The translations under genes and the position numbers were made by a program. Under the pieces are notes generated by a model that was not told where the DNA came from, did no database searches, and worked only from the letters and a program-made list of their open reading frames with translations. From Apus apus (Eukaryota > Chordata > Aves > Apodiformes > Apodidae): a stretch of DNA of 64,000 bases. Location of the stretch: positions 139,176,858 to 139,240,857 of the forward strand of contig NC_067282.1 in assembly GCF_020740795.1 (NCBI RefSeq). Reading direction: 5' to 3'. Positions 39,711-53,400 of the stretch are shown piece after piece. Position 1 is the first letter of the stretch. Every line of letters starts with the position of its first letter.

Positions 39711-40395
39711 ATTTTAGGGAGCAATATATTTCTACTTAAATTTAAGCTTCAGAGCTTCTAGCCTTTGTGTGTAAATTACAATTCTATTGTAAACAAGCCA
39801 GGAAAGAAAACCAAAATTTCACAGCAATGTTCAGATTTATTTTTTTATATTTTTCTGAGGTAATCTTAGAATCTATCTTTATTTATACTGGTTATATGCT
39901 GTTGTGCATCTGTTTTGGGATGTAAGAGTTCTCATAGGCTAAATAGATCTGAAGAGGTAAAATTAGAGTAGTTACATGGACAGATGGAAACAAACAGGAG
40001 AGCCTATGTCTCAAAAAATGCCATCAGAGGTGTTGAAAGCTCCATTCAGAAAAGCAGGCCTGATTTACTGCTGCCTTGTAACATGTGTATGCATTTGGGT
40101 TTGTGCAAAATAAACACAGAATGTTTCTTAATTGGGAGTGTTTTTAACAGGCATTAGTGAACTTGATGAGCTCCAGAAAATGGAGAAAATTGTCTGGGAA
40201 ATTTACATTTTTTTCTCTGTATAAGGCGGCAGGAGCATTATAAAGCATAGCAAGTTTGAGTCTTCCTAATTTCTTTTCAAGCTGGTGATTACTTTTGGTT
40301 GATATGAGAGAACACATCATCTATGCTCCAGCCTGTTATGATGCATTGTAGCTATGGCACAGAAACAGTTCTGGTTTAGGTTGCTTCTGAATTGC

Positions 40396-40416
40396 TTTGT
40401 TTGTTTGTTTGTTTCT
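40396..40416. repeat. (GTTT)n short microsatellite
   Basis: About five GTTT units, the last imperfect. Confidence 0.75.
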
Positions 40417-41059
40417 TTGCTAACATATTCAACTTTCTTTTAAAACTTACTACTCTAACTTAAATGTAATAGCATTACTTATTCTTATAGTTAACTTTCT
40501 CTGAATTTCAACCAAACATATAAAGAAATTGACTTATTAGCCATTGTTAACCTTAAAACACAAAACCTTCTCTATCTCTGCTTGCAGTTTTTTCACTTGT
40601 TCCCTAAGTAAAGTACCAGATTATTTAAACCAAATTATTTCCTTGATCTGTTATTTGAATTCTGCTAAAAATGTTAGCTTTTCTGTGTATTTAAACCTTT
40701 GTCTTTAACATACAGATAGAGTTGTGCATGCTGTATTGGGCTCACATAATTTAATAGGTAACATAAATCTGGGGAAAAATCTTATTCACCCCCAAGTGTA
40801 CTAATTAAATAAACAGCTTTAGTTCCTGAGTGATGCTAAATTTAGCAGATGAAATGTTGATATAGCTCTTTGATTTTTTTTATACTCTTTGATCCTATAT
40901 GTAATGTCACAGAAGTGGCAGGTGCCCTAAGAAATTGTGGTAGTGAAGTGTGGAATTCAAAGCAAAGAGTCTTACCAGTTTGCTAATTACAGTGACGGAG
41001 AACAGAAGTATACCTGTAACTTAAGCTGCTCTACTCAGTCATATTTTAAAAAGACAAGC

Positions 41060-41429
41060 ATGCCTGATGTGAACAGAAGAGGTATGGAAGAGAAGCAACT
41101 TTTGAACCACACGACTGATAAGGAGCAAAGACTGTTACCTGGGAGAAGCACCCATGCTGGAAACCTGTCTCCATCTGAGAAGAAGCTCCAAGAGGCTATT
41201 TGTATGCTGCTGGTGGAGCTGTGTGAGAGATTCACGTTCTTTGGCATTGTCTGCAATATGATTCTCTTCTGCACTGTCAAACTTGGCTATCGCAACTACC
41301 AGGCAGCTATTGTCAATATGTGCTTTGTAGGCACCTCCATGTTGACACCAGTCCTGGTTGGTTGGCTTGCTGAATGCCTTGTGGGGAGGATCAAGCTTGT
41401 GTGCATCTGCATGTTTCTGCACTTCCTAG
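41060..41429 (+). CDS. SLC15A5: SLC15A5 coding exon 1
   Basis: ATG at 41060-41062; donor CCTAG|GTAGGT after 41429 (phase 1). It encodes the cytosolic leader ([20 protein letters not shown] at the start) and helices 1 to 3, with [11 protein letters not shown] at residues 52-62. The open frame extends upstream to a stop at 40928-40930 but contains no other ATG, so translation should start here. Whether transcription starts in this exon or a separate 5' exon is unknown. Confidence 0.95.
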
Positions 41430-44400
41430 GTAGGTGACACCCTGGTGACTGTTTTGTGTTTTAGTAGTTCTGTTGCAGAAATGCCTTATTGAGCATTCTG
41501 TTTTAAATCTATCAATTGTCTCCAACCTTATGGCCACCCTCTCTAACAGCTAATTACTTATTTTCTGCTCAGCAAAAGGCACTGCAGTAGCTTTGCCTAT
41601 GTACTTTTGTGGGGTAGTGCTTTGAACAAAATTAAAGAACATTTGCCTGTACATCTTGAGGACAGCTGGCGCACAATCTTGACTCCCCTAAAGTGGCTTA
41701 GCTTTTCAGAACATGGGTGCTCAACTCTTAAAACTGGTCCCTTTAACAAGCATCTGAAGTTATTAGTGTTTTGGGCAAACATGAGGCTTTAGTTGAAGAG
41801 ATAGTTTGAAAGAGTTTGGACATTGTTTCCCAGATGTTGGTATTAAGATTTTATTGTATGCGAAGATATATGACTGCTGTATTTTGTGACAAGAGCCAAA
41901 GGTGTATTTAAGCGCATAGCAGTATAAACAAACTTTCCCTTAAGTAGAGAGGCTGTTTCCTGATTACCTGTATTGAGAGCCTGCTTTTTGTTAGCACATT
42001 CTGAATCTTCGCCACGGTTACTCTGGAGATCTTTTTATGCAAAAGCACTATTCAAACTATCTATGAACATTTTTTAGCAATTAATGCATCTCACAGCTGG
42101 TGATTATTCTGTCAACTTAAACAAAGCTGAAGGAAATACTTTTTACTTGGACTGGTTGTTGAGCATAAGCAAGTCTGATTTCTGCAATAGCAGTTACGTT
42201 GTTATTTAGGCTTGTAACAAAGTAAGGAAGAAATCAGAGTCATTCCTGAAATGCTCTTGAGCTGATTGCAAAACCATTGTGCAAGCAGCCTGGAAAAATT
42301 ATTGCTATTGTGTTCCACTGTTTCACCCATGGGCTTCTGGTTTGTACTCTCCTTTTGCCAGTTGTCCTTTCAATACATACCTTGAAGCAGAAGACTGGTG
42401 ACACAGAATTTAATTTTAGTCAGGTATTGTTTTAGTTAGATCTTTTTTAAAAGATAGATCATGAAACATTCCTGATGTGTCATGGTTTGATGCACAAGCA
42501 TAGCCTTAGTCATGACTAATGTTGAAGAAGCTGTAAATCTGAAAGGCTTGCATTGCAGACTACAGGTGTTAAATGCAACTCATGGTAGTGCTTCTGTAGG
42601 AAAAATTTATGAAAATCATGTCTTTTTTGTGAAACTGTACCAGAAAAAAAGAAAATTTTCCATGTAAGCTTTGAGAACATATTTGTTAAATTATAATTCT
42701 CTGTAAAACTCTGGAACTTAAAGAAGACTCAAAAAAAGGCTACCTGCATCATGGAACTGGGGTTTTTTGTTTGGCTGGTTTGTGATTCATCAGATGAAGT
42801 TACCTGTTTAAATGATGGCCCCTGGCAAGTGGAAAACTGCTGTTCTGTATGCACAGGTAATGGGGAATCTCAGTGAGAAGAGCTGTGTTTCCAGAGAGCT
42901 CTTGAGTTGTTTGGAGAACCTAAATCCCTACAAGAATTTCAGAGGAAGATAGCTTTCTTGGAGATCCTTAGTGGTCTTGCCTCACTCTATGTAGTGATAT
43001 CCAGAAAGGTTATGGCTTTCTACAGAATTAAGACTCTCCCTTATTGCACTCCTCTGTCTTGTATCTTTTATTTTTCATGTGTTTTTTCAACAGAACTTCT
43101 TAAACCAAAATCTTATTAATCAGTCTGATTTTAATCAATTTCAAATTATGAATTTCTTTCCAATTCCAGGCACAGCCCTGCTACCTGTTGTGGCATTCCC
43201 CTTTGAAGATATTTACATTGACAGACGGCACATTCTTCATACACTATCCAAAAGGGAGCAGAAAATAGTATTCTACTTTGCACTACTCACAGCTAGTCTG
43301 GGAATAGGAGGCATAAGAGCTATAGTTTGTCCATTAAGTGCATACAACCTTGAGGACTGTGGATCAAAGGAACTTCTTTCTTTTTTCAAATGGTTGGTAA
43401 CTTAATGTCAGCTAATTATCTGTTGGGGATGATGAAATGTCGGTTTAAATTCCACTGCCAATTTACTAGGAAAATTCTACAGATACTGAGTTTTGTGTTG
43501 TTTTTGACTGCAAAACACTTGGATTTTGGAAGAGTTTCCAAGAGTTTTAGGTAATTTTTTTTCCTATTTTTTTCCTATTTTTTTTCCTATTGCTAGGATG
43601 AGTAGGTGAGCATCTATTTTATATTTTATATTTTTTCAGTCAGAATTTGGATGAAGTGAGTTGCCCAAAAGCTCAGAGGCTTGAGCTATTTGCTGTTAAA
43701 ACAACATGTTCCTTTTGTTGTTCTACCTTTAACATGGCTATCTCTTTAGGATGTTTTGCTGCCTCTAACAGTGTCACTCATAATATCTCATTGAATTTTG
43801 TCACTGTTTAGTTTACATCAGAGTAAGTTTTTAACGATGAGAGGCAGCAATAGCTTCTGCTGGTTTACTGGAACTAGGGATTGCTAGTAGTTTCTAGCTG
43901 CTAAATTCTGTGGTAGAAATCTGCTGTGTTATTTCTGTTAGTGTGAAGCCCTGGCATCAGATAAACCCCTTGACATTGGTGTTTTGGTTTGAATATTTTA
44001 ATTTTTTAAGAAAACTTAGAGGAAAAATTGCTCCTTAAATGGTTCTTAAAATTCATTTTTTTCATATAAACGATTTCCCTCTTTCAGTGTGTCAGAGAGA
44101 TCATTTTTTATGATACATGTAGCTTTGTAGTGCTATACAGAGTACTATATCCGTTCATCTATACTTTCTGGTTAAATAGTGGAATGACAGTTAAAGAAGC
44201 TGCGGTGGGAACCTCCAAATTTCTGCTTCAAGGCAGGATGAAATAAGTCCTGAATTGCCGTTTTCTCTCTCCTTTCCCTATACATGCACAGTTATTAAAA
44301 TCAAAACGGAGCACATTTGCATATTAACAATGCAGTGCTGAAGAATCAATTGAGATCTTAGTGAATCAGATCTCTTCTCCTTTGGAGATGGCTTTCCTGG

Positions 44401-47400
44401 CTATTCTTTTTTCCTCCAATTATGTTGATATCAAAGAGTTATGAATTAAATCCAAACTTCAGCAAGTAAGGCAGCGTTACCAAAGGTGGATGAAACTGTT
44501 TAGTTCCTTAGAGCAGATTCTGCCTCCTTGACCTGCCCATAAGAGAGAAGAAAAAACAACAACAACAACAACAAAAACCCAATCCCGCCCCCCCAAAAAA
44601 AACAACCTTCCTTTTTACTCTATTCTGAGTTTTAATCCTTAATTAGCAACATCATTTTGATTAAATAAGACTCTGAGGGATTAAGACTGGAGAGCAATCA
44701 GTTGTTCTGAAAGATAGCTCTGGAGAATTTATTGTACTGTGGTCTTAGCCATTCAGAATTGTGTTTAATCAAAGTGACATTTCTCAGTGTTGATTACAAA
44801 GGAGATATAATACGAATAAAATGTTCCTTGGGGAGAATCCAAATGGGTCAGTTTTTGGAAGTTTGGAAATATCAAGAAAAGCACATGTGTGATGAAAAAA
44901 TATTTTTTTTTTGCAGTGACATCCAAGCAGAGGCTCTTTGATTGCAATCTCAAGACTTAAAAAATGGGGAGTTCATTCTTAGTTTTCTTAATCTCATTTA
45001 AACCTCTCAGAATATAATAACTTTATCTTTGTAGACTGTTTTCTATTGGTAGGTGCTTGTAATTGGATTGAATTTTAAAATAGTACAAAATTGGATGGTT
45101 TCATACTCTTAATGAGTTTCAATTTGTGTTCCTAGCAAAGTTCCATTTAAACAATCAGAATTACTGCGTTAACAGTTGGGTTGAAAGACTCTGTAACTAC
45201 CTGTTGTCTAATTGATTTTTTGAAAAGGATCTTTTAAATAACAGAAGAAAGCAATACTAAGTAAAGAAGGGGGTTGGATGATGCTGGACTTATTTTCCCT
45301 AAGGACTTCTGAGTTTCTAAGGTTAAGGTTACAGGCTGGTACTATTTTTGCAGCACGAGAAGTAAATTCTCTCTAACAGGAGGAAAGAATGAGAGCCAAA
45401 GGTACAATCCAGACTAGAGAGGACAGTTAACAGTGTTGTGACTTGTCTTACTGATGTGCATTAAAAAAAACCAAAACACTGGAGAACATGGGAGCAGCAG
45501 CATGTATTTTCTTTCCTTCATATCTTATATGTCTTCTAATTTATTTATTTTTTTCCATAGACTGCAGATCAGTGTGTGCTGTTATCCTGGACATACTTTA
45601 CTTTGAGTTGTCAAACTTTTTTTTTTTTTTTCACCCCTTTGGGATTTTTTTGCTCCCACCTTGTCTTAGCAGAGAACCCTGTAGTGATTCTGAAAAAAAT
45701 ACTTCCTCCTACAAAGCTATAGTACAGAAAAATACAGGGTTTGGATACTGGTCCATATATGGAGTATCTGGGTCTGAGTTTAGATAAATCAAAACTTAAA
45801 TTTTGAGAGCTAGGCATACTTAAAAAATAAAAGCAAATAATATTTCAAGTGACAGGAAATCTACTGAGTCTTTAAAATTAATCCAAAAAATGAAAAAATC
45901 AATTTTATTATATTTTCATATAATTTATTGATCTCAGAATGTTTCATTCAGCAAGTCCATCTCAATCGTTACATTACGTACAAACTTCTTGAGTAGTGTA
46001 TAAACATAACCAATATTTTAAATAAATCACCTGGATATGTCGTCTTTAAAATTATCACAATTAATAAGTTTCTGTAAAATGATATAATAAGATAAATAGG
46101 TTTTTATGGGTGTGTCACATTATCATTTGGGTTTGCCTCTGGGCTGCGGTTTTGAAATTAATCTTCCAAAGTGGCATTTGTCTCACTTGTGAGGGGACCT
46201 CAGGGTGCTGAAGCTCCGGAAAGGAGCTGGTCCCTGCAAAGTCGGACATACTTGGTTTGATATATTTAACTGGTTCAGCTATGCCCTACTGGGATCTTTG
46301 AGGTACTTCACTTAATGCAATTCCAAGTATTGCAATATTAGATAGCTGTGGTACCTGAGATCCAGCAAGATGTGTTTCTGTTTGTTTAAGTTCTGATCTG
46401 CTGCTGTCAGTTTGAAGTTTTACATTTTAGTTTTACGGTTCTTTGCTATACAGTGGTGAGGAAGAAAAAAAAAAGCACTCTCCTGCTCTCAAGGGGTTTT
46501 TTGGAAGTTCCTACTTCCAATGAAAGTATCAGGTCTGCAGGTAGCTCAGGCACACTTCTATAGAAAGTTTGGAGAACAGCCACTGAAATGTGTAACGTAA
46601 AAATTACGAGAATTGTTTCAAAACTTCTACACAACTTCTAGCTCACCCAGCTGCGTAACTTTTTTAAAAGCTTTAGTTGAGGAGGGTTTAACAAGTAGGT
46701 ACAATATCCCTCCAGCTATGTAATCATCACAGAATACCATAATGCCAAAACACCTGGAGACTGCTTTCAGTGGAGGGGAACAGTAACTGGTTTGGAACTT
46801 CAGACTTGTTTTGGTGTGACTTCAGAGAAATGCAAAATGCATGAAACAGGAGAGCTCACTCTTGTGCACATCGTTGCTGTTCCAGAAGTGTTGCTGCTGT
46901 GTGACTCTTGGCAGCACTGAGTTTGTCTTGGAAGAATATTTCATATTTCATTTCAATGAAATATTTCATATTTCATTTCAATATGTCATTTATCTTCTGC
47001 CACTTGCCCTGGGTCTTGTGAGGTGAGCTGCATAAGCATGTTCACATGCCTACTCCTTCATGGCCCTGTGGTCGTCTCCCATCCCTTAGCAGGCTGGGAG
47101 TATGTTATCTTTGTAACTGAACTAACCTGAGTAGCATTGCCAAGGTCCTTACTTCTGACGTGATGAAGGTTTTGCTTTTTTGACACTACCTAAATGTGAT
47201 GTAATAGGCAATATCAAAAGAAGTGGAAGGAGTACAGCAGGCACCTCAATACTGTAGCTTGAAATATGACTATGGTTTGTTGTGGCAATCATGGCAAGCC
47301 ACCCAGAAGTCATTTTAAATTAATGAAATGGGGTTCAGGAAGTCTCCCAGGAGTCAAGAGAGACTTGCAATCCCCCTCTCTGCATTTTGCTTCCATAGTT

Positions 47401-50400
47401 GATGCAGGGAGCTGTAATGGTGGGCTGGTAGCTTGCTCCTGCTTTACCCACTCCTTTGCAGCTGAGGAGAGATCAAGCTGGAAAGCTTAAGATTTGAGTT
47501 TTTAAGAAGTAATCCGTCTTCTCTGACATTTTTCAGATATTGCTTTTAATGTTGAGAAAGTAATTCTAGACTAATTAGGAGAAGTTAACACCAAAGTCCA
47601 ACAGCATACATGAGGCAGAAGTAACACAAGACCAGAACACAAGCTTTGTTGCCTCAAGCAATGTGAATGAAGTTATGTGCATGTGTCAATACATATTTCA
47701 ATTTTGAATTAAACCATTTCAGTAAGGTTCCAGCACAGATGAAGGAATATCCTCTTGCAGTTACTTACAAAATGTAACCTGTGATATATTGAGGTAGTAC
47801 TACTACATTATTGATCCTTCTTCTTTGTTTAAAATACAGATGTCTTTAAAGCCAACATGGATGGTGAAAGTTTAGTCAAAATTCTTAACTTAAAATTTCA
47901 AAGGCTGTCTGCAAGCCAGAGTCAAATCTGAAGCAAGGATTGCTGAATGGCTCACTCTGACTCTTCAAATGAAGTATCATAATGATCACAACATTTAGTA
48001 CTTTTGGAAACTGTGACTTCTGCAAAACAGTTCCTCCCTAAAACTGATCTCTCTACAGTGAGATGCAGAATATTTGGGTCTGCTCTATAGCTTCAAACCC
48101 TTATTTTATGTGAGAGGTGTGTTTTAAGGGCAACCTTGGTTTAAAGCTCTGCTGAAAGGAAAAAAAAACAATACAAATTATCTGAAGAACAGTGTAAGGG
48201 GAGCATCTCAGAATTTATCATGAGCTAGAGGACTTATAATTGAAATGTGTAATTGTGAATAGCAGAATAAATACTGGTCAGTCATCTTGTGAGAAGAGGG
48301 CTATGCAATACAAGAATAAGCAGTACATTTTATGTTTCACTTTTATACATCTAACTACTTCTCAAAAAAAGCTGAATTTTAGAAGAACTACTGATGTAAT
48401 ATTTTATGTAAGGAATCAGAATTCAATGAAAAAAGAGTAGCAATAATATGCCACAAATGGCAAAAATATGAGTTCAAACTCACTTGCTAGGATAAAGAAA
48501 ATAAGTAGTTATTCTTTTGCATCCTATCAGGGAAAGGCATTGTTTTGGTATTGTTTATTTTTTGGGTTGTTTTTTGCTATCCTTATAATTCCTTAAAGCA
48601 TGTTTAATGTGCCATTGTCAGGGTTTCCAAACTGTGGTAAGCCAATCCCTAATATGCCATCTGCTTCCAAGAGGTATGCAATTTTCATTTGAATAGCTTC
48701 TGTGCATAGGAGGGACTCGGCACTTGCTTCAGAAATAGCTCTACTGCCAAAGGCAGTCTCAGAACAAATTATGTTGGGGAACCTCCTTATTGAGATATTT
48801 CCAGAAGCCAACAAAAATTCAAGCTGAGCCTTGCAACTAATGGAAAATCCATCCCTTCTGATAAATCAAACTACAATATTTCTTAAATGAGATGGTGGCA
48901 TTAAGACATATCTTAAAGTGTGTCGCTTGATGATATTGCATGTGCAAAATCTTGTCTGATATTTAATGTGTAAGGGGTGAATGTTGATGTATTTAATTAG
49001 TCTGAGCCACAAGAATATTTCCAGGACTAGACTGATAATTTGTCTTAGTACAGTTACTTTCATCATATACTTCTTGGAGCTAAGACATTCAAGTGAAATT
49101 TGATGTTAATTGCTATGTCAATGTGTGCACAGTGCTGATGCTGCACGTGCTTACTATACTTACCATGCCTTAAATTTAATATTTTAATAATAATAATAAT
49201 AATTTAATGTTTTAATGTCTGTAAAGTCCATGTATTTTTCAGCCTCTCTTCTCTCTCTCGTCTGTGTGTACTAGGTTTTATTGGCTGATTAACTTAAATT
49301 CAGCAGTTGTCTTTGTCATCATTTCTTATATCCAGCAGTCTGTGGCCAGGAACCTTGGTTTTCTTATCCCTTTTGTGTCCATGGTTATGGCTATAATCAC
49401 AATTCACATGGTGCGTGGTGAAATGATTTACAAACCCAAAACAGGTAAGGGGCAATTATGTCTTAGGAACTATATTTAGAGATAATTTTCACAGAAAATA
49501 TCAACTGGCATATCTAAACGAGTTCTTCCACAACAGCACCCTACTTGGTTGGAGGTACTTGAGTTTTATCTTTACAAGGTCTGTGTAGAAGAGATGACAT
49601 CCATCCTCTGTAAAGATAGACCTAAAGATTCTGGATAGGCTGAAAAAGTGAAAAGCAGTCTCTGGTAAACTTATGTACATTTTCTGTCATGTCAAGACGT
49701 GTCTAAGCATTTTTTCCTGTGCAGGAAGAGCTATCATATGCATACTTCTGATGGACTTTATTTTGCCGTGTTTGGTTCAACCTATGCCTGGTGTGTTTTG
49801 GTCAATTGATGCAGAGTTTATGCCTATGCTGAGGCATGAAGCACATTAGGTTTTCTCCATTAAGTGTGCTTTGCTTGAGCTTTTACCTGAGCAGCCAAGC
49901 AGTGTGGTTAGTCAGCTAAACAGAAATACGCCCTAGTAGCAAAATTGTTCTCTAGCACAGAAGGTCTGATGTTTAAAGTTATTTCAATATGCTTGCTTAT
50001 ATGACATGAAGTGTTGTTAAACATTTGAAAATAACTAGAAATACTGAATACCTCTAGTTCCTGAGCAGACTGTGGAGATATTTTTAAAAAATGTTTTTAC
50101 ACTTCTATGACCTCCTCAGTTAGCACCTGAATTTTTAAATATCCTTTGATGGCAGCTACCCTCACCATTGACCATTCTCAGAAGTGTAAGTGTACCCTAG
50201 GTAATTTGAATAAGACTGTAAATGCCCAAACCTTGCCCTTCTTTTTTCAACAGAACCCAGAAAATGAAAACATGTTCTTATTTCAGTCTTTTTGTTAGAA
50301 ATATAATCTAAGCAAAAATATATTCACAGTGAAGGAAATGAACACATAAATGAAGTGCCTGGGAATATCATAGTGAGGATGACACTAAAGAGGTTTATTC

Positions 50401-53400
50401 AAAAGAAACAGCCAAAGAAATGTGTCCCCTCCACAACAACCCAAAAACATCATGATAATATGCAACTGAACTTTGCAAAGACTAGTATCAAATTAGCTAG
50501 CTACTTACAGAGAGAATGGTGGCTGTCTGGCCAGCTGGGGCTCTCCACAGGTTTTACAACCTAAGATAAAAAGTTTCTTTAGTATCCACTTGTGAGCTGG
50601 ACTATTTCATATGGAGTAAATCTGTAGTTTATCATCTAACAGGCTTAATTCTACTAAGTGGAATAACATAATTTGTAGTTTGTCTATCTTAGCCATCAAC
50701 AAAACTAGCAGGTTTTGGATTTTTTGTATCATGTGTTATTTGAGTATTTTTTGATTTATCTTATATTTTCCAAGTCTTTGCAGAATGCCAGTCTCTACAC
50801 TAAATCCACAAAGTCTTTTATCTCCCTAGTCACAATAAAAGATAATATGCTTTGTACCTTCCAGTGAGATTATGAAATTGGAAATTCTTCAGAAACGCAA
50901 TTCAAATTCATAGATGACCTTAAATGAATTTTATATATGCTGCCTTTTTTCTTTTTGGTATGTCTTCAAATATGGATCATGCATTCAATCATATTTAGCT
51001 GTCAAACATGGACTTCATTTGCATTTCTTCCCACTACGATAATTTTGAGGACTGGCAGGTGACCAGGGATGAGGAAGAAGGGTACTATCAAGAGTGCAAT
51101 GTAGACTTTTTATTGTAATTAAGTAGTATAGAAATTCATTATCAGTTCAAGGTCAAAGTAGCAGACCATTAGAGCTGAGGGCTGAAGCATAAAGCAGAAG
51201 GAAAATAATTTTCTGGAAGTTGCAATTTAAGATCCATACCGATAGGCTACTTTTTTTTTTTTTAAGAAAACATTAGAAAACAAGGATGAAGCGTATGAGG
51301 TAGTGTATGATGTTGATCTACACAATATTTCTGCTTTTAATTAAGTCTCTTGGTAGCAGATCAGTCTTACAATTGAAAGAACTCACCATCATGAAGTTCT
51401 GTGAGCTTTATTTCTTTTGCAGAAAGGGTGAAGTACTTACTCTAACTGTATCATTGGCAAAATCCTCTTGATGTCGCTTAGGTCTATGTATCATTCAAGC
51501 TGCTTTTTGAACTTTTGAACTACAACTTCAAGCAGCTTTATCTTCGTAGTTTACTAGATTTTATAATCGGATGAAATTCCATGCTGAGAAACACAGCTAA
51601 ATAATTTTTTGTCTGTTTTGCCTCATACAAAAGAATGTTTCCTAGGTAGTTGACTGAAATTACATTAAAGAGGACCTCAGCTGATCCATTAGGAAAAACA
51701 GGGAAATACCACAATTTCTTGTCTAGTTTAGTGTGGGTTTTTTTTCAGTGAGAGTAAGAAAGTAGAGTCTAGCCAACGTTTTCCATTTCAAAGCAAAGGA
51801 GGTGGCCATGACCAGCTTTGAGGCTGGGTGAGATAAACCAGCACACAGCCATGCTGGTGTTTTGTTGAGTTGTCTGCTGGTTTTGTCATGGGGTACTCTG
51901 TGCATCTTCTGATTTCGACACTGACTGGGTTCAAAGCCTTACAGAGCATTGACACCACATTACTGCTTTTTGTTCCTTCTTTGTGAATGTCCAAACTCTA
52001 GCATAGTGTAAAGCAAAAGATTGTAATTTCTTTGACTTAAAACATGTAATTACTAGCTCTGCTGATGAGCTGATGCTGACTTTTGTGCTACCTTTTTTTT
52101 TTTTCACTTCTGAAAATAACTGCTTTGACAAGACCCCCAAGCCCCACTTGTTTTCTGGTTAGCTTCTCAGTCAAGTCACTTTGGAATTCTGCAGATTTTT
52201 CTTTTAGTCTTCAGATTTGGTCTTGAAGTAATCTAGATCCTAAACTTAAACATCACTTACAATGAGTGGTAAGAATAGTTGCATAGCACAGTCATACAGG
52301 ACAATAAAACCTCTACCAACTCTGTATTTGTAAGCTTTGATATGTTATTTCAGATTTTATTCAACAGTGACAAGAGTCTACAGGGTCATGCTAAAGTGAC
52401 AGTTTTAAATGTTATTTACCTAATGAAATACCCTTTCTTAGTAGTCTACAGCAAATGTTCCCAATAAGTGTCAGTGGATACTTCTAGAAAATAATTTCCA
52501 TGCCAGAGATAATAGGGATAATTTTTTTCTCTGGAATCTTAGCTTGCTTTATTTTTTGGAAAGTATTTATAGATACCTAAGTTATTGTAGTGCTGTAAGA
52601 CTGTCAGTGAAGTAGAGAAGTGCTATAACACATTTGCATAGACGGCAACTTACCAAAGGTAAACAAATCCGTATACCCAAACCTGAAGCTAACAGTTTTG
52701 TCCTCATTTTAATTCCATTTCCCCTGAGTCTGAGAACCAAGTTAGTAATTCCTTAATGCAGTATCCAGTAAGCAAGTTATAATATGCCAAATACTAGATG
52801 AGAAACTTTTCATCTCCCACAGCATTTTACTTAGAAGTCCTGAGTTAATATTTCTGGCTTTGAAGTGCATCCATGGAAATTCTGTCAGCCCTCTTTTGAG
52901 CTCACTTCCCTTCTCACTTAACTAATACCCTTCCCTTGTTGCTGGACTTCAGTGGATGTGCCATATTTTAGTTCTGTCTTGAAATGAAAGTTAACCACAT
53001 TCAGTCAATAGAGAGCAAAAGCAAAGGAAAGTAATACTTGACCTGCTCAACCACAACAACAAATTTTAGTGGTGTGTTAAATAACTGGTAGCAAAAGACA
53101 CTTTTGTCTGTGGATGTTTGGCTGGATTGCTTTTGTAAGGATCAGGTTGTGAACCAGCTGGTTTCCAAAAAAAGAACGTTTTGGAACAAATCCAGGCTGT
53201 TCTTGCCTTTCCCTTCCTCAAAAAGACATCAAGGTGAATATATCAGGTTGTATTTTCCCTCCCAAAGTGTTTTGTTTATTTTGACAGCATGTAAAATCAT
53301 ACCAGTGTCTAACATCTCTGTTTGCAGACAGTTCCCTGCTGACGACTTTTGGGGTAATTGCTAGTGCACTGAAAACCTGTTGCGTGCGGTACCGCTACTT

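Larger units (their letters stand above)
37661..41059. other. Intergenic DNA upstream of the SLC15A5 coding region
   Basis: It would contain the SLC15A5 promoter and any 5' untranslated exon, but no CpG island or convincing core promoter was found. It includes the (TA)n tract at 39669 and a short (GTTT)n at 40396. Confidence 0.45.
43393..49274 (+). other. SLC15A5 intron 2
   Basis: This 5.9-kb intron begins GTTGGT and ends GTGTACTAG. It contains the T-rich tandem repeat at 43555, a CAA/C-rich tract at 44550, a 25-bp tandem duplication at 46935 and (AAT)n at 49185. No extra coding exon was recognised. Confidence 0.8.

Noticed and set aside
40937-41059. N-terminal extension of SLC15A5 exon 1 by 41 codons
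   Set aside because: The extension would start at GTG. The first ATG in the frame is at 41060, with good context and a leader length matching human.
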